DNA of 64,000 nt, taken from the NCBI RefSeq assembly GCF_003065385.1, contig NZ_CP023277.1, positions 1,080,829 to 1,144,828 of the forward strand, read 5' to 3'. Each line of letters begins with the position of its first letter. Positions within the stretch are counted from its first letter, which is position 1. The position numbers were made by a program, and so were the translations under genes. The notes under the pieces were generated by a model that was given only the letters and a program-made list of their open reading frames with translations, did no database searches and was not told the origin of the DNA. Source of the DNA: Polynucleobacter acidiphobus (lineage in GTDB: Bacteria; Pseudomonadota; Gammaproteobacteria; Burkholderiales; Burkholderiaceae). Positions 33,062 through 42,269 of the stretch are shown in pieces.

Positions 33062-34366
33062 ATGGCTTATCAAACAATTAAAGCCAAATACGTGATCTGC
33101 CTCACGGCAGCGCTTGTCTGGATGGTAATCTCGATTTGGTTATCACTACCGTGGTACCACGATCTTTCTCAAGTGATTGGCTGGCCACTCGCTATTTTCT
33201 TTATCTCATTTATTGCCATTATTCCGGGCTACATGAATGCGTTTGTGATTAGCTCCTTACTGCTTGACAAGCGCCCGCCTAATTTACGGGGAGAGCACTA
33301 CCCGCCTATTTCAATTTTGATTGCGGCCTATAACGAGGCTTCTGACATTGCAACGACACTAGAGAGTATTTTTCAAGAGGACTATCCCAATACAGTCCAT
33401 GTGATTGTGATTAATGATGGCTCTCGAGATGGCACGGCTTCTATCGTTCGTCAGTTGATACCTGATCATCCCCAGCTCCAGTTGATTGATTTGCAAAAGA
33501 ATGGGGGGAAAGCCAATGCACTTAATCATGGGCTAAAAAAGTGCACGACCGATATTGTGATCACAATTGATGCGGACTCCTACTTGCTAAAAGATGCATT
33601 ACGCCATTTGGTGGGACGCTACTTATCTGATCCGACCAACACTCGCGCAGTCGCCGGCGAAATCCTGATTCGGAACTCGCGAGAGAACTGGATTACTAAA
33701 GCACAGGAGTGGGATTACTTTTTGGGGATCGCCTCGATAAAACGCGTTCAATCGCTATTTCAGGGAACCTTGGTTGCTCAAGGTGCTTTTTCGCTCTATG
33801 ACCGTAAGACTGTTGAGGCCCTTGGAGGCTGGCCCGATAAGGTGGGCGAAGATATTGTGCTGACTTGGAAAATATTGCTTGCAGGCTACCGCGTAGGGCA
33901 TGCCGAGAATGCCTGTGCATTCACAACCTGTCCCAATACCTTAATGAAATTTGTGAATCAACGCCGGCGTTGGTCGCGTGGCTTGATCGAATCCTTTAAA
34001 GAAAATTGGCCCATTCTTTTTAAAGCACAGAAAAGTACGATTTACATTTGGTGGAACACCCTCTTCCCAATCATTGATGTGGCCTACACCTTCGGCTTTA
34101 TCCCAGGATTAATCCTTGCTGGCTTCGGTATCTACTGGATCGTGGGGCCAATGACCATTGCCCTCATTCCGATGGCATTTCTGCTCAATATTGTGATGTA
34201 CAACCGCGGCAAAGCCATGTTTGTTCAAGAAAATTTGCATATCCGAAAAAATTATCTTGGGTTCGTCTTCTATGTATTGGCCTATGGCATGGTGTTGCAA
34301 CCGGCCTGTGTTTGGGGCTACGTCAGCGAAATTTTTAATCTTCGTAAGCACTGGGGCACCAAATGA
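33062..34366 (+). CDS. family 2 glycosyltransferase, PgaC/IcaA-like polysaccharide synthase
   Basis: Processive membrane glycosyltransferase of 434 residues. Two N-terminal helices (about 11-29 and 42-65) precede the GT-A domain with catalytic aspartates: VINDGS (D119), IDADS (D170, D172), GEDIV (D264) and the Q300-RRRW motif. Three or four helices follow. This layout matches PgaC and HmsR type synthases of poly-beta-1,6-N-acetylglucosamine and related polymers. The ATG at 33062 is chosen, as an in-frame TTG 13 codons earlier lies before an unrelated segment. Divergent c-di-GMP genes suggest regulation. No PgaB deacetylase gene is present, so the polymer may differ. Confidence 0.87.
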   Translation: MAYQTIKAKYVICLTAALVWMVISIWLSLPWYHDLSQVIGWPLAIFFISFIAIIPGYMNAFVISSLLLDKRPPNLRGEHYPPISILIAAYNEASDIATTLESIFQEDYPNTVHVIVINDGSRDGTASIVRQLIPDHPQLQLIDLQKNGGKANALNHGLKKCTTDIVITIDADSYLLKDALRHLVGRYLSDPTNTRAVAGEILIRNSRENWITKAQEWDYFLGIASIKRVQSLFQGTLVAQGAFSLYDRKTVEALGGWPDKVGEDIVLTWKILLAGYRVGHAENACAFTTCPNTLMKFVNQRRRWSRGLIESFKENWPILFKAQKSTIYIWWNTLFPIIDVAYTFGFIPGLILAGFGIYWIVGPMTIALIPMAFLLNIVMYNRGKAMFVQENLHIRKNYLGFVFYVLAYGMVLQPACVWGYVSEIFNLRKHWGTK

Positions 34367-35301
34367 TCAGACTACTTAGTGGATTAATCCTATTGCTCAT
34401 GACAGCACAGGTAAGTGCGCAAGAAGCCGGTTTAACGCCAAAGCATGCCGTATCAATACCAGAGGTGTATGTGTCGTCTGATAGCGAGGGCTTCTTGACC
34501 CATAAATACAAGGCTAGTATCTACCCGCTATATCAAAACGCCGACAACTACACTGGACTGCAATACCAACACAATTACTTTAGTCAAAGTAATTGGAACT
34601 CTACTGCCGAGCAATATACGTTAGTAACCAACAAAATTAATCCACGCAACGGCCTCGGTTATAACCTCAATCTTGGCTATAACTTGGAGGGTGGCTATAA
34701 ATTGCTGACGACTGATAGCAATTACTCCACCATGCTGACTGACACTACACGGGCAGAGATCATGGTGTTTCGGGATCGAGTAGAAACCCAAAACTCTCTG
34801 ATTAATGGCATTTACTACACCATGGGTGGAGTTAGTATTGAACAGCAAGTGATGGAGCGGCTGAGCATTGTATTGTTCGGGGGTAATCTCTATTTTTCAG
34901 ACACCAATACCCGCCCCACCCTGCGTGCCAGAATCATTTACGATCTGATTCCTGATTACGGCATTACGGCCCAGTTGCGTTACCGCCAGTATCGCGATAC
35001 CAATACCAGTGTTGCAAACAACTACTTCAACCCAGATAGTTATAACGAATCCATGGTGGCCTTGGGGATGCGCAAACGCATCCAAGGCTGGATGGTCAAT
35101 GGCACTGCTGGCGTAGGACAACAAAGTATTGATCAAGGTCCCAGTACCACTACGCAACTCTATGAATTAGCGCTCACGAGCCCTGTCAATGCGAATGATG
35201 TATTCTTTCGAACAAAAGCAGGATACGGTAAGTCAGCAGGCTTTTTGGGCCCCAATTATTTTTACCGCTACTTTATGGCTGAACTGATTTTCCCTTTTTA
35301 G
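34363..35301 (+). CDS. exported barrel-like protein of the polysaccharide operon
   Basis: Exported protein of 312 residues with a signal peptide ending VSAQ. The mature region is rich in Tyr, Asn and Thr with alternating strands and ends in aromatic Phe (LIFPF), typical of an outer-membrane barrel. The start overlaps the glycosyltransferase stop by four bases, so they form one operon. By position it could be the outer-membrane channel for the polymer, similar in place to the barrel half of PgaA, although no TPR domain is present. This is inference from layout. Confidence 0.72.
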   Translation: MIRLLSGLILLLMTAQVSAQEAGLTPKHAVSIPEVYVSSDSEGFLTHKYKASIYPLYQNADNYTGLQYQHNYFSQSNWNSTAEQYTLVTNKINPRNGLGYNLNLGYNLEGGYKLLTTDSNYSTMLTDTTRAEIMVFRDRVETQNSLINGIYYTMGGVSIEQQVMERLSIVLFGGNLYFSDTNTRPTLRARIIYDLIPDYGITAQLRYRQYRDTNTSVANNYFNPDSYNESMVALGMRKRIQGWMVNGTAGVGQQSIDQGPSTTTQLYELALTSPVNANDVFFRTKAGYGKSAGFLGPNYFYRYFMAELIFPF

Positions 35302-35317
35302 GAATGGTAGCGAAACA

Positions 35318-35815
35318 ATGAACGACGATATTGAAAAGATTTATGCCAAATTAGTGGCACATGAGACCGAGATCATTAACCTACGCAAGGGTTACATGAT
35401 TGTCAATGAGCGCTATACCAAAGCACTCGCTTCCTTAAAGGAACTAACCAGCAGTGCCGCTGAGGCTGCCAAAAAAGCCTGCTTAGCAGCCGAAAATGCC
35501 AAAGGAGCAACTGAGCGCTGTGCAAATGCAGCTCGTGAGGCGGCTAGTCAATCAGTCATTGCTGCGGCTGAAGCGGCGGCCGAGGCTGCCAAGTTCTCGG
35601 CAGAGGCGGCGATTCAAGCGGCGGCGGCAGCATCCTCGGCTGCAGCAGCAGCAGCTGCGGCCGTTGCCCATCAGGCAGAGGCCTCATCACTTCAGGCATC
35701 AGCTGAGGCAGCCTCAGCAACAAAACGTGCGGCTGAAGCAGCAGCTGAGGCAGTCAAGCTAGCTAACCTGGCATCCGACTCTGCAAAATCCCTTCGGCCA
35801 CTAGGCAACTCTTAA
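35318..35815 (+). CDS. alanine-rich helical protein of unknown function
   Basis: Protein of 165 residues without a signal peptide. Residues 1-50 look like an ordinary helix. From about 45 to 155 the chain is a nearly unbroken run of Ala with Glu, Lys, Ser and Gln, suggesting one long helix or coiled coil. The DNA has many GCA/GCG triplet tracts, so slippage may change its length. It begins 16 bases after the exported barrel gene, with AGGA upstream, and so ends the polysaccharide operon. I do not recognise a family. It resembles in style alanine-rich nucleoid or tail-fibre proteins only by composition. Confidence 0.75.
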   Translation: MNDDIEKIYAKLVAHETEIINLRKGYMIVNERYTKALASLKELTSSAAEAAKKACLAAENAKGATERCANAAREAASQSVIAAAEAAAEAAKFSAEAAIQAAAAASSAAAAAAAAVAHQAEASSLQASAEAASATKRAAEAAAEAVKLANLASDSAKSLRPLGNS

Positions 35816-35833
35816 GTACATTTTTTGATTATC

Positions 35834-36922
35834 TTAGGCCCAAAAAGCCTTAATTTGAGCTGCTTCCCTCTTTGCCCGCTCATACCCTGCTCTCAGAGCA
35901 GGTTGGATTTGACGGGGGTCTGTTAGATTAATTCCGTCTGGTGCTCCCGCTACAATCCATTTCACTTTCGTGCCCACACTCTCAATATCTTTGATGTTTT
36001 GTGCCATCGGATGCGGAATCTTCGTCAGAATGGGGCCAGTTACACCATCGGTGAGAGTAATCACCAGAGCACGTTTTGATCCGGCGACCACATCAACATG
36101 CGCTGGATTAGAGCACATGCCACCGTCCATGCCGTAGCGCTGACCCAGTAAGGTAGGTCCCACGATTCCTGGGAGCGAGCTGCTTGCTGCGACGGCGTGA
36201 GCTAAGGGAATCTTATTCTTTCGAGCACTGGCTTGGCCAATAATCAACCGTTCACCGGTATAGCAATCAATGGAGGATGTGAACATTTTGGGTGTTGGCC
36301 AATCGGTCTTACTATCGCCGGTGAGTAATGCTGCGAGTGCTTCAACACGGGAGCCATTCAAACGATTGTCTGCTGCTAGTGCAGCTCGACCAATCACTTG
36401 CCTCGTTTCAATGCTGCCATCGGTCGCACTCATGTTAATTTCCATGGCTCTGAGCTGACTCGCATTGGGGTTGGTCGTTGGTGCAAGTTTGGCAAAGATC
36501 TTGGGAAACTCACCAAAGAAATCCATTTCAGTACGTAGGCGTTTGAAGTGTCCTGATAACAGCGATGAACCCATATAGGAACCAGCCGAGGTTCCCACCA
36601 CCATTTGAGGCAAGCCGGCCATATCAAGACCAGCTTCCAACAGACCGTGAAAGAATCCACAGTACCAGGCGATGTAATACTCCCCGCCACCACCCAACAC
36701 CATCGTACGATCCAGACCTTTGGCTAAGGGAGAAACCTTTGGTGTCGTCGCAATCGGAATCGACAAACCGTCGTTACCAAAGATCTTCTCTGAGATCTGT
36801 TCAGCTTTCTGCGCCAAGCCCTCAGGGGGAGGTTGTTGAGCATGGAGTGGAGATAGGTAGGAAGTACTTGCGACAGCAGGCGCAGCCAAGGCAGATGTTT
36901 TTAGAAAGGTTCGACGTTGCAT
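35834..36922 (-). CDS. Tat-exported patatin-like protein, subfamily with GGGxEY oxyanion loop
   Basis: Protein of 362 residues with a Tat leader (RRTFLKTSA). The patatin-like core has nucleophile S112 in GTSAG and catalytic D266 in DGG, so lipid acyl hydrolase activity is likely. The oxyanion loop is VLGGGGEYY (77-82) where most patatins have GGGx[RK]G; the arginine or lysine is replaced. The paralogue at 45362-46459 has the same change. No ribosome binding site is clear. Its job, and whether it remains active, are unknown. Confidence 0.82.
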   Translation of the reverse strand: MQRRTFLKTSALAAPAVASTSYLSPLHAQQPPPEGLAQKAEQISEKIFGNDGLSIPIATTPKVSPLAKGLDRTMVLGGGGEYYIAWYCGFFHGLLEAGLDMAGLPQMVVGTSAGSYMGSSLLSGHFKRLRTEMDFFGEFPKIFAKLAPTTNPNASQLRAMEINMSATDGSIETRQVIGRAALAADNRLNGSRVEALAALLTGDSKTDWPTPKMFTSSIDCYTGERLIIGQASARKNKIPLAHAVAASSSLPGIVGPTLLGQRYGMDGGMCSNPAHVDVVAGSKRALVITLTDGVTGPILTKIPHPMAQNIKDIESVGTKVKWIVAGAPDGINLTDPRQIQPALRAGYERAKREAAQIKAFWA

Positions 36923-36997
36923 GGCAGTAGTAGGTATTTAGATGGTTAAGAATTGATCATTAATCTCGATGATAACGATCATGAGTTAAAGAGTGCT

Positions 36998-37459
36998 CTA
37001 GTTTTTGGTTTGTCGACGCAATGCATTTTTGTTGGCATCCAAGCCCCCTTTGGCCTTCCACTCTTCAAAGCCACCCTGCAAGATTCGGACGTTTTCATAT
37101 CCGGCAACACGTAAAGCGAACCCAGCCTGTGCGGAGAGGCTTCCAGTATTGCAATAAATCAATACCGTTTTGTCTTTGGGGATCTGATTCTTTTGGGCAA
37201 GTACCCGGCGCCACTCGATATTGATAGCTCCGGGTATACGACCCTTCTCGAACTGAGTCCGATCGCGAGCATCAATGATGAGCATCTTTTTATATTCTTC
37301 GGCAGGAATCTGCTCGGCAAAGATAACGCCGCCACCGTAATCCACGAAGTCAAGATACCCTGCCATCTCATCGACTGCAATGGCTTTGTTGTCGGCCAGT
37401 GCCGATGCACTTCCAAAAATGATGGTGACACTGAGGAGAATTGGGAGTAATTGCTTCAT
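36998..37459 (-). CDS. exported rhodanese-domain protein
   Basis: Single rhodanese domain of about 153 residues behind a signal peptide (MKQLLPILLSVTIIFGSASALA). The active loop is IYCNTGSLSAQAG, with the catalytic cysteine in CNTGSLS, and the fold block IIDARDRTQFEKGRIPGAINI is typical. Sulfur transfer or redox handling in the periplasm is likely. An in-frame ATG six codons earlier is possible, but this start gives a better signal peptide. It stands alone between the patatin-like gene and the barrel gene. Confidence 0.85.
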   Translation of the reverse strand: MKQLLPILLSVTIIFGSASALADNKAIAVDEMAGYLDFVDYGGGVIFAEQIPAEEYKKMLIIDARDRTQFEKGRIPGAINIEWRRVLAQKNQIPKDKTVLIYCNTGSLSAQAGFALRVAGYENVRILQGGFEEWKAKGGLDANKNALRRQTKN

Positions 37460-37511
37460 AAGATGGAAGGTACACATTCTAAAAAAATGTGCTATCGATA
37501 AACAACATGGA

Positions 37512-38357
37512 TTACTTCAGAATAATCAGCGTCACCGTTGCTCTCGCACCCCAGCCAGATGGGCCGCCTGGTGTATTACTGACGTAGTACATTGGACCCG
37601 CTCCAAACGAGAATGGCAAGCCGCCGATGACTGCCACTTTCGATACTCCAGCATAGAGGGGGTTGGAGGTGCGACGGGTGTCATAGTTATAGAGCGCTTC
37701 CATATTGGTACTGAAGGTCCAGGCTTCTTTGTTGGTGTAAGCAATAAAGGGTTGGCCATATAAATTGTTTTGAGTACCGAAGGTGGGATTGCCACCCACT
37801 TCCCAGGATTGGTAGGCGAGTAAGCCATAAGTCCAAGGGCCTTTGCGATTAAGCACTACCCCGGTCACACCCAATCCAGTCTGTTGCGAACCAAACTTGC
37901 CGCTATTACCAGAAGGTGAAATAGCATAAGGACCAACGCCCCAAATCCACGAGGAATTAGTATTTGGTGCATAAAAGGATTCAACAGTCACGCTGGCAAT
38001 ACCAGAACCCGTAAATGGCGAGCCACTCGGTCCCTGGACATTGATTTCACGAACGCCGGCCACAATGGGTCGCACAATGAAGGTATCTCCACCACCCAAA
38101 TCAAATGGGATGACCGGCTGGAATAATAAACTTTGCTCCGAGCCAGCTTGATTGATGCCCACCCCACGACTGTACTGATACTGAGTTTGCACCGAGATCA
38201 TGTTTGCAATGGGGTTTGCTAATTTTTTAGCAATGTCAACCGTGTCAATTCCTTTTGCTGGAGCAGCCGATGGACTAGATGCGGCCTGTTGCGCGATTGC
38301 GGTACCTGACAATGCTCCCGATACGAGGATAGCGCTAATCATTTTTTTGGTATTCAT
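37512..38357 (-). CDS. outer-membrane beta-barrel protein, paralogue of 6819-7637
   Basis: Exported protein of 281 residues with a signal peptide ending AIAQ and an Ala/Pro-rich spacer, followed by strands of an outer-membrane barrel. Landmarks such as the FQPVIPFDLGGGDTF block, IWGVGPYAISP and FSFGAGPMYYVSN parallel the barrel at 6819-7637. Its close neighbour 38374-39192 is a different barrel type. The gene pair may form an operon, with 16 bases between them. Role in export or uptake is not known. Confidence 0.75.
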   Translation of the reverse strand: MNTKKMISAILVSGALSGTAIAQQAASSPSAAPAKGIDTVDIAKKLANPIANMISVQTQYQYSRGVGINQAGSEQSLLFQPVIPFDLGGGDTFIVRPIVAGVREINVQGPSGSPFTGSGIASVTVESFYAPNTNSSWIWGVGPYAISPSGNSGKFGSQQTGLGVTGVVLNRKGPWTYGLLAYQSWEVGGNPTFGTQNNLYGQPFIAYTNKEAWTFSTNMEALYNYDTRRTSNPLYAGVSKVAVIGGLPFSFGAGPMYYVSNTPGGPSGWGARATVTLIILK

Positions 38358-38373
38358 AAATTGGTCTCAGGAA

Positions 38374-39192
38374 TCAGAATTTAAAGGTAATCGCAAGCTG
38401 TGGGCCTTGCATGGTGGTCTTTTGCAATACACCGCCGGCTTTCATGTCGTAGTACAAGGCGCGATAGGTCAATGAGGCATCAATTAATTTGCCAAAGGAT
38501 TTACCAACGCCCACCATGGCTTGCCATGTGACATTGGTAGTGCCGCCACCGCTACCAATATCGCCATAAAACGGGACATACCAGCTTGAGTCAGCAATAC
38601 GATAACGACCTTTGGCACCAATAATCGGATCAACGGTTGACGTTGTCTTTGAAATAGTCTCCTTATCAGGAGTGCCTACTAAGTTAACATTTAATGTTGC
38701 GGTCACATCAATCGCACGAACACCGAGCAATCCATCCATGTACGTATTCTTGGTATTCACAAAGGTATAAGTTGCTGCACCGGTCAAAATAGTTTGTTGT
38801 AAAGTAATTTTGTCAGCAACAGTGGCAGCTCCTCCTGCGACTGGAATCGAGCCTGAGTTTTGCAATGTTGCAGAAACGAGATCGCCCATGATTCCCCATT
38901 TACCATAGTGCGCTTCTGCAGCGATCATGCCGCCAGACTTGAGATTGCTTAATACATTGCTCGAACTGAAGTCAGCCGATCGGGCCAGACCATTGTCAAA
39001 ATCCATCGTGCCTTTGATTCCTGGAGCCCATAGGTAAGGAGTTACCTCAAAGCGCCATTGATCAGCAACGGCAGGAATCGGATTATCGGTATTTGCGGAT
39101 ACTGTACCGAACCCCAGGAGGCAGAGGGTTGCCAACATTGCATGGAAGGGGCGACGAAAAAGATTGTAAGAGATTGATTTTATAAAAATCAT
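38374..39192 (-). CDS. exported outer-membrane barrel-like protein
   Basis: Protein of about 272 residues. A longer N-terminus ending LGFGTVSA is followed by WRFEVTPYLWAPGIKG, which is the opening strand of a family of outer-membrane proteins seen in many proteobacteria, and ends in the aromatic strand QLAITFKF. The ATG at 39192 is preferred to an upstream TTG. The region upstream is AT-rich and shared with a divergent amidohydrolase. Function is unknown. The order barrel, barrel, rhodanese, patatin along the minus strand may be one transcription unit with gaps of 16 to 75 bases. Confidence 0.7.
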   Translation of the reverse strand: MIFIKSISYNLFRRPFHAMLATLCLLGFGTVSANTDNPIPAVADQWRFEVTPYLWAPGIKGTMDFDNGLARSADFSSSNVLSNLKSGGMIAAEAHYGKWGIMGDLVSATLQNSGSIPVAGGAATVADKITLQQTILTGAATYTFVNTKNTYMDGLLGVRAIDVTATLNVNLVGTPDKETISKTTSTVDPIIGAKGRYRIADSSWYVPFYGDIGSGGGTTNVTWQAMVGVGKSFGKLIDASLTYRALYYDMKAGGVLQKTTMQGPQLAITFKF

Positions 39193-39294
39193 GTTTTTTA
39201 ATGATGGGTTAAAAATGTAAATTATATTAGACAAAAAAATAGTCAAACTTTTTTTCAAGTTGTATCGAGCACTCTATTAGTAAAGGTTATATGT

Positions 39295-41055
39295 ATGTGC
39301 CAATGGTGTATTTCCACAGTCATCTCCGAACATCTCACCTCGGGCATTTCCGGTGATCGGCGCCAATTCTTAAAGTATTCCAGCGCCCTACTCGCCTCGA
39401 GCGCTGCGACCTATACCGCATCCTCGCTAGCTCAAAGCAATCAAGCCATTGAGGTCATTTTTCGCAATGGCCCCATTTATCCAATCGCCGGTGATAACAA
39501 ACGGGTTGAGGCACTTGCCATTGGTGGCGGCAAAATTCGGAGTTTGGGATCGGTTTCGGATGTGATGCGCACTGCAAGTGCATCCACTACGGTTGTCGAC
39601 CTTCAGGGCCGCACCCTAGTGCCGGGCTTGATTGATCCCCACAATCACACGGTTCTTAGTAGTCTCTTTGATTTATTGCTGATCAATGCTGGTTTTGCTC
39701 AATACAAAACCAAGGCCGATGTCGCCGCCATGATCAAATCGAGAGTAGCTAGCACGCCCGCTGGTCAATGGCTGGTGTTTGGCTTCTACGATAACTTGCT
39801 CCAAGGTGGCGATTGGTCGCTCACAGAACTGGATGCTATCTCCAAAACCCACCCCATCTACATCATCTATGTCAACGGGCACGTGGGCGCTGCCAATAGC
39901 TTGGCTTTTTCCAAAGCTGGGGTAACCGAAAGTATTGGACCTCTGCCAGGCGGTGGATTTTTTGGTCGAGGAGCCAATGGCAAGCTCAATGGCATGATTT
40001 ATAACCAGCCTGCCCTCATGAAAGTGCTGGACCATGCGATAGCCAAGCCAACTCCTGAGGTTCTAGAAAAAGCAGTCATCGCATATGCCAATAAGGCTGC
40101 AGCAGCTGGTTTTACGGCTTTGCACGAGCCAGGGACTGTGAAGCCCGAATGGATTGAGGGTCTCGCCAAACTATCCAATGTCTTACCAATTCGTTTAAGT
40201 GCGAGCTTTAGTAGTGTCGATGTCGAGCATAGTAAGCCGTTTGCGAGCCTAGGCCCTTCGCACAAAGCCCGCGTGATTCCGAATAGTCGGTTCTCGCTCT
40301 ATGGCATGAAGGTCTGGTCCGATGGATCCAATCAAGCCGAGACCGCATGGCAAACCAAGCCTTATCTCAATACCAACCGTCGTGGAACGGGAGGATATAA
40401 ATCCGAGCAAATGGTCGAGATTTGCAAGAATGCCAAAGCGGCTGGCTGGACCATGCTTGCTCATTGCCAAGGCGATGCGGCCATCGAGCAATACCTCAAT
40501 GCATTAGAAGCGGTATATGGTGCCAATCCATCGGCCGGCCTCATCCGCGTCGAGCACGCTACGATGGCAAGGCAAGACCAGATCGATCGGATGAAGCGCC
40601 TTGGTTATGAACCCAGTTTTATGACCGACTTCATCTACCTGTACGGTAATGCCTACCGCGATCAGATTTTTGGTAACCCCAGAGCCAATTTCATGGTGCC
40701 CTTTGGTGCGGCCGCCAAGGCAAAACTCAACTATACGGTTCACTCTGATAACCCGGCGGCTGGTATGCCGCTCAATCCCATGCGGCATGTGGAGATTCAG
40801 TTGATGCGACAGTGCGTTGTCGATAAATCCATCATTGGCGCTGATCAACGCGTGGATATTCAGCATGCGATGCGTGCGATTAGCATGCATGCCGCACGGC
40901 AGATTGGTTTAGGAGAATCCTTGGGCACTTTAGAGGTAGGCAAAGATGCTGATCTCACCCTCTTAGATGGTGATCCATTCACGACCAGCCCAGAGAAGGT
41001 GGGCGCCATTAAAGCCTCACAAACCTGGGTGGCTGGCAAGAAAATGTTTGGGTAA
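39295..41055 (+). CDS. Tat-exported YtcJ-type amidohydrolase
   Basis: Protein of 586 residues with a Tat motif (DRRQFLKYSS) and an extended n-region of about 20 residues. The barrel carries HNH in DPHNH, AHCQGD (in place of HSNGD), the VEHA histidine and VHSDNP, so all metal ligands are present. AAAGG lies eight bases before the ATG. It is followed after 70 bases by the DSD1-type PLP enzyme and is divergent from the barrel operon. Folded export with cofactor suggests the metal is loaded in the cytoplasm. Substrate is unknown. Confidence 0.88.
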   Translation: MCQWCISTVISEHLTSGISGDRRQFLKYSSALLASSAATYTASSLAQSNQAIEVIFRNGPIYPIAGDNKRVEALAIGGGKIRSLGSVSDVMRTASASTTVVDLQGRTLVPGLIDPHNHTVLSSLFDLLLINAGFAQYKTKADVAAMIKSRVASTPAGQWLVFGFYDNLLQGGDWSLTELDAISKTHPIYIIYVNGHVGAANSLAFSKAGVTESIGPLPGGGFFGRGANGKLNGMIYNQPALMKVLDHAIAKPTPEVLEKAVIAYANKAAAAGFTALHEPGTVKPEWIEGLAKLSNVLPIRLSASFSSVDVEHSKPFASLGPSHKARVIPNSRFSLYGMKVWSDGSNQAETAWQTKPYLNTNRRGTGGYKSEQMVEICKNAKAAGWTMLAHCQGDAAIEQYLNALEAVYGANPSAGLIRVEHATMARQDQIDRMKRLGYEPSFMTDFIYLYGNAYRDQIFGNPRANFMVPFGAAAKAKLNYTVHSDNPAAGMPLNPMRHVEIQLMRQCVVDKSIIGADQRVDIQHAMRAISMHAARQIGLGESLGTLEVGKDADLTLLDGDPFTTSPEKVGAIKASQTWVAGKKMFG

Positions 41056-41125
41056 TGTGCTCTAGAATGGCCTCATAACGCATCACGCGTTTCAGTGAAT
41101 GCGATTTGATAAAGAATAGAGAGAC

Positions 41126-42241
41126 ATGGCACCCTGGAAAGCGGCACGCGTAGGCGATCATATTGATCAGATTGATACTCCAGCTTTAGTTCTGGACCTT
41201 GATGCGTTTGAGCGCAATATGAAGCGCTTGCAGAATGCCGTCAATGAGGCGGGTGTGCGCTTACGTCCTCATGCCAAGAGCCATAAATGCCCTGAGATCG
41301 CATTACGTCAAATTGAGTTGGGTGCAGTAGGCATTTGTTGTCAGAAGGTCAGTGAGGCAGCAGTCTTTGTCGATGCGGGTGTATCGGATATCTTGATTAC
41401 CAATCAAGTGGTGGGTGAGAAAAAAGTAGCACATGCGCTTGACCTAGCTGCGCGGGCACGTATTGGGGTGCTCGTGGACCATGAAGATCAAATTAGTGCA
41501 TTCACACGTGCTAGCGCAGAGCGTCAAGTATCAATTGATGTCTATCTTGAAATTGATGTGGGGATGGGTCGCTGCGGCGTGGCATCGATTGAGCGTGCGG
41601 TCGCAATGGCCCAACAAATTGATGCTGCACCCTACTTAAACTTTATGGGTCTACAGTGCTATCACGGTAGTGCTCAGCACTATCGACTACCCGAAGAGCG
41701 CCAACAAGCCATTGCAGCGGTGTGCGCCAAAGCGGCGGCGGCTAAGGCAGCGATTGAGGGGGTGGGGATTGCGGTGGAGCGGATATCGGGTGCGGGTACT
41801 GGCTCGGTCATGCTCGAGAGTCACTCCAAACTGTTTAATGAAGTGCAAGCGGGGTCTTATATCTTGATGGACCGTGATTACGCAACTAATCAACGCGATC
41901 CCAGCGACCTGGCCTTTGAGCATGCCTTGTTTGTGAAGACCGCAGTCCTCAGTCACCCTAGTGCTAATCGCGCAGTGGTCGATGCCGGCTTGAAAGCATC
42001 GAGTGTTGACTCTGGGATGCCGGTGGTTTGGCAGCGCACCGATGCCAAATACCTGAAGGCCTCCGATGAGCATGGGGTTCTAGAGCTTACGCCCGATAGC
42101 ACCCTCAAGCTTGGTGACTATGTGATGCTCGTGCCCGGTCACTGTGACCCAACCGTTAATCTCTACGATGAGTTAATTGCGATTCGTGGAGATCGGGTTG
42201 AGGCCATCTGGCCCCTAGCAGCACGCGGCGCCCTGCTCTAA
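41126..42241 (+). CDS. DSD1-family PLP enzyme (D-threonine aldolase/D-serine dehydratase-like)
   Basis: Cytoplasmic fold-type III PLP enzyme of 371 residues. The cofactor lysine is K51 in RPHAKSHK. Conserved blocks include EIDVGMGRCGV, GLQCYHGSAQH and the metal site PGHCDPTVN near the C-terminus (His and Cys). Family members cleave D-3-hydroxy amino acids or dehydrate D-serine using a divalent metal. It follows an exported amidohydrolase on the same strand with a 70-base gap. The two might process an N-acyl or amide-linked D-amino acid in turn, a proposal from position only. Confidence 0.86.
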   Translation: MAPWKAARVGDHIDQIDTPALVLDLDAFERNMKRLQNAVNEAGVRLRPHAKSHKCPEIALRQIELGAVGICCQKVSEAAVFVDAGVSDILITNQVVGEKKVAHALDLAARARIGVLVDHEDQISAFTRASAERQVSIDVYLEIDVGMGRCGVASIERAVAMAQQIDAAPYLNFMGLQCYHGSAQHYRLPEERQQAIAAVCAKAAAAKAAIEGVGIAVERISGAGTGSVMLESHSKLFNEVQAGSYILMDRDYATNQRDPSDLAFEHALFVKTAVLSHPSANRAVVDAGLKASSVDSGMPVVWQRTDAKYLKASDEHGVLELTPDSTLKLGDYVMLVPGHCDPTVNLYDELIAIRGDRVEAIWPLAARGALL

Positions 42242-42269
42242 GCCATCAAGCTAGCGCTAAATAAGTTAG

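Noticed and set aside
35500..35760. Arginine/glutamine-rich frame inside the alanine-rich gene
   Set aside because: It is a shifted reading of the GCN repeats and has no start or ribosome site of its own.
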